From the NCBI GenBank assembly GCA_023425455.1, contig JAFACP010000184.1, positions 1 through 17,586 on the forward strand: DNA of 17,586 nt, in the 5' to 3' direction. Position numbers and translations under genes: made by a program. The notes beneath the pieces were generated by a model. That model saw nothing but the letters and a program-made list of their open reading frames with translations. It had not been told where the DNA came from and did not search any database. This DNA is from Pseudomonadota bacterium. GTDB lineage: Bacteria; Pseudomonadota; Gammaproteobacteria; Enterobacterales; Enterobacteriaceae. Numbering within the stretch: the first letter of the stretch is position 1; each line of letters begins with the position of its first letter. This document shows, in pieces, positions 15,864 to 17,586 of the stretch.

Positions 15864-17491
15864 TACTCATCCCGCTCATCGTCTTCATCCGGCTGCTCCA
15901 TCACGCTGTACGCCACCGCGCAGAACAGTGAATTAAGACGTTTCATATCGCCCAGCAACCCCAGATGCAGGGAGCTGGTTTCGATACTTTGCACGTTTTG
16001 CTGATGCAGGCGCTCCACATGCGCATGCGCATACCGGCGGTTGAGAATGCGAAAACGGTGCTTGTTACGCCGTAAACGCCGCGCGCTGGGGACATCGCTG
16101 GAGAAGAAAACGGACAGCGCCAGCTTCAGGTTGTTCATCAGCTGTTCATGTAATGCTTCCAGCTCCTTCAGCCCTTCGCCCGAGAAGGCGCGGCGCGCGG
16201 CCAGTGATTTATCGGCAATTTCACTGCCCATACGCTCGACGATATCGGAAGCCTGCTCCAGGTTGAGCGACATCTCGATAATTTCCGCCCAGCGACGTGA
16301 CTCCTCTTCGGCCAGCTCATCCTGCGGCATACGGGCCAGATAGAGCTTGATGGCGGTATAGAGCACGTTAATGTCATCTGCCAGCCTGCGCAGCGCTTTC
16401 TCTTCGCGCGGCTCGCCGTGCATCACTTTTTGTAGCCCTTCCAGCATCTGCTCCATGGCATCGCCCATCCGCAGCGTCTCCCGGGCGGCATTGGCCAGCG
16501 CCAGCGCCGGGGTATCCAGCGCGGAGGTATCCAGATGCTTCGGCTTCAGGCGCGCATCCAGCTCTGGCTCATCACGAATAAGTCGCTCGCAGAACCGGGC
16601 CATTGGCGCCGCGAAGGGCACCATTGCCAGACATCGTACCAGGTTATAGAACACGTGAAAGTAGATGACCAGCTCGGCCTTCGGCAGCGGCAGATTGTTC
16701 ATCAGCGTCGCCAGTGGATGGACAAACGGCAGAATAATCAGGCTCCCCACCAGCTTAAACAGCAGGCTGCCGAGTGCGACGCGACGGGCGGCGGCACTGG
16801 CGGCGCTGTTGTTGAGCATCGCCAGCAGGCCAGAGCCAAGGTTGGCACCAATCACCAGACACAGCGCCACCGGGAAGGAGATCGCGCCCGCGGCGGTGAG
16901 CGTGGCGGTCAGCAAGACCGCCGCCAGGCTGGAGTAGCTAATGATGGCGAAGACCGCGCCGATCAGCGCATCCAGCATGATGTCGCCGGTCAGCGATGCG
17001 AAAATAACCTGCACTCCGTTCGCCTGAGTGATGGGCGTCACCGCCTGCACAATCAGCTCCAGCGCCAGCAGAATTAACCCCAGCCCAATGCCCACGCGGC
17101 CAAGCTGTCCGGCGCGGGTCTGCTTCCGGCCAAGGAAGAAAATGACGCCGATAAAAATCAGCAGCGGCGACAGCCAGGAGAGGTCGAAGGTGAGAATACG
17201 CGCCATCAGCGCGGTCCCGACATCAGCGCCGAGCACAATCACCAGCGCCGGCGTCAGCGCAACCAGGTCCTGAGCGACAAACGACGTCACCAGCATCGTG
17301 GTGGCATTGCTGCTTTGCACCAGCGCGGTGACGCCGATACCCGCGCAGAAGGCGAGCGGTTTTTTCTCAACGCTCCGGCTGAGTACCGCACGTAAACGCG
17401 CGCCATACACACGCATGACGCCAGTACGGACGATATGCGTGCCCCATACCAGCAGCGCGACGGCAGAGAGGAGGTGTAACAGCGTTAACAC
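15860..17491 (-). CDS. yjbB: YjbB, Na+/phosphate cotransporter-like phosphate exporter with PhoU-like domain
   Basis: Inner-membrane protein of the Na/Pi-cotransporter family; raised expression of E. coli YjbB promotes phosphate export. It has 543 residues, as in E. coli. The N-terminal half (about 1-310) carries two inverted Na_Pi_cotrans repeats; the first has the motif ALVQSSNATTMLVTSFV near residue 56, the second AIISYSSLAAVLLTATL near residue 187. The C-terminal part (about 330-540) is a helical PhoU-like domain with HGEPREEKALRRLADDIN and EMSLNLEQASDIVERMGS, and ends in an acidic tail. The start is GTG at 17491, after GGAG 11 bases upstream, a rather long spacing. No ATG fits the family start MLTLLHLL. 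It converges on the antitoxin gene. Its upstream neighbour, outside the window, is expected to be metH. Confidence 0.97.
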   Translation of the reverse strand: MLTLLHLLSAVALLVWGTHIVRTGVMRVYGARLRAVLSRSVEKKPLAFCAGIGVTALVQSSNATTMLVTSFVAQDLVALTPALVIVLGADVGTALMARILTFDLSWLSPLLIFIGVIFFLGRKQTRAGQLGRVGIGLGLILLALELIVQAVTPITQANGVQVIFASLTGDIMLDALIGAVFAIISYSSLAAVLLTATLTAAGAISFPVALCLVIGANLGSGLLAMLNNSAASAAARRVALGSLLFKLVGSLIILPFVHPLATLMNNLPLPKAELVIYFHVFYNLVRCLAMVPFAAPMARFCERLIRDEPELDARLKPKHLDTSALDTPALALANAARETLRMGDAMEQMLEGLQKVMHGEPREEKALRRLADDINVLYTAIKLYLARMPQDELAEEESRRWAEIIEMSLNLEQASDIVERMGSEIADKSLAARRAFSGEGLKELEALHEQLMNNLKLALSVFFSSDVPSARRLRRNKHRFRILNRRYAHAHVERLHQQNVQSIETSSLHLGLLGDMKRLNSLFCAVAYSVMEQPDEDDERDEY

Positions 17492-17558
17492 GGAAGTGGG
17501 TTCTCCTTATCGTTATGGACTCCTTCCTCCAGTATAAGGGGTTAACGATCAGAAAGAG

Positions 17559-17583
17559 ACAGGGCGCCCGATGAGCACCCTGT
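17559..17583 (-). terminator. Stem-loop upstream of yjbB, probable terminator of the next gene to the right
   Basis: ACAGGG (17559-17564) pairs with CCCTGT (17578-17583), extended by GC/GC after one mismatch. Read leftward it is followed by a pyrimidine-rich CTCTTTCT, which suits a weak terminator for a leftward gene beyond the right edge (metH in E. coli). The window ends at 17586, so the context cannot be seen. Confidence 0.4.
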
Positions 17584-17586
17584 TTG

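Overview
The window is chromosomal DNA from a member of the Enterobacteriaceae, most like Enterobacter and its close relatives (Leclercia, Lelliottia). This rests on protein-level recognition of the genes and on gene order: malE-malF-malG, psiE, yjbHGFE, pgi, lysC, yjbD, rluF and yjbB follow each other as in Escherichia coli, seen here in inverted orientation. The base composition is moderately GC-rich and most genes match the family length exactly. I could run no search, so genus is an inference.

Left part (1-4400): the maltose/maltodextrin importer genes malE (periplasmic binding protein), malF and malG (membrane subunits) run rightward from a MalT-type promoter cut by the left edge. A pair of REP-like hairpins lies between malE and malF, and an intrinsic terminator follows malG. 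psiE lies convergent to malG; the sugar transporter gene xylE that separates them in E. coli K-12 is absent.

Middle (4401-9460): a broken GNAT acetyltransferase and an intact left-handed beta-helix acyltransferase form a small accessory insert. Then comes the leftward yjbE-yjbF-yjbG-yjbH exopolysaccharide operon, related to the gfcABCD capsule genes. Its last gene, yjbH, is full length but interrupted by one in-frame TAA at codon 110. A 361-base AT-rich region upstream of yjbE holds its promoter and a perfect inverted repeat.

Right part (9461-17586): pgi (glycolysis) and lysC (lysine-sensitive aspartokinase III) are divergent. The lysC promoter lies so close to the gene that the transcribed leader is only about 78 bases, too short for the lysine riboswitch expected there. 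The Shine-Dalgarno-sequestering hairpin that such a riboswitch would control is still present. Next are panS (pantothenate/ketopantoate transporter), yjbD behind a hairpin that covers its ribosome-binding site, rluF (23S rRNA pseudouridine synthase), a HI1419/HI1420-type toxin-antitoxin pair in the slot that holds pepE in E. coli, and yjbB (Na+/phosphate exporter). No tRNA, rRNA, CRISPR array or insertion sequence was seen.

The region is mostly conserved core genome. The points that stand out are the missing lysine aptamer, the nonsense codon in yjbH, the toxin-antitoxin pair replacing pepE, and the half-decayed acetyltransferase insert.
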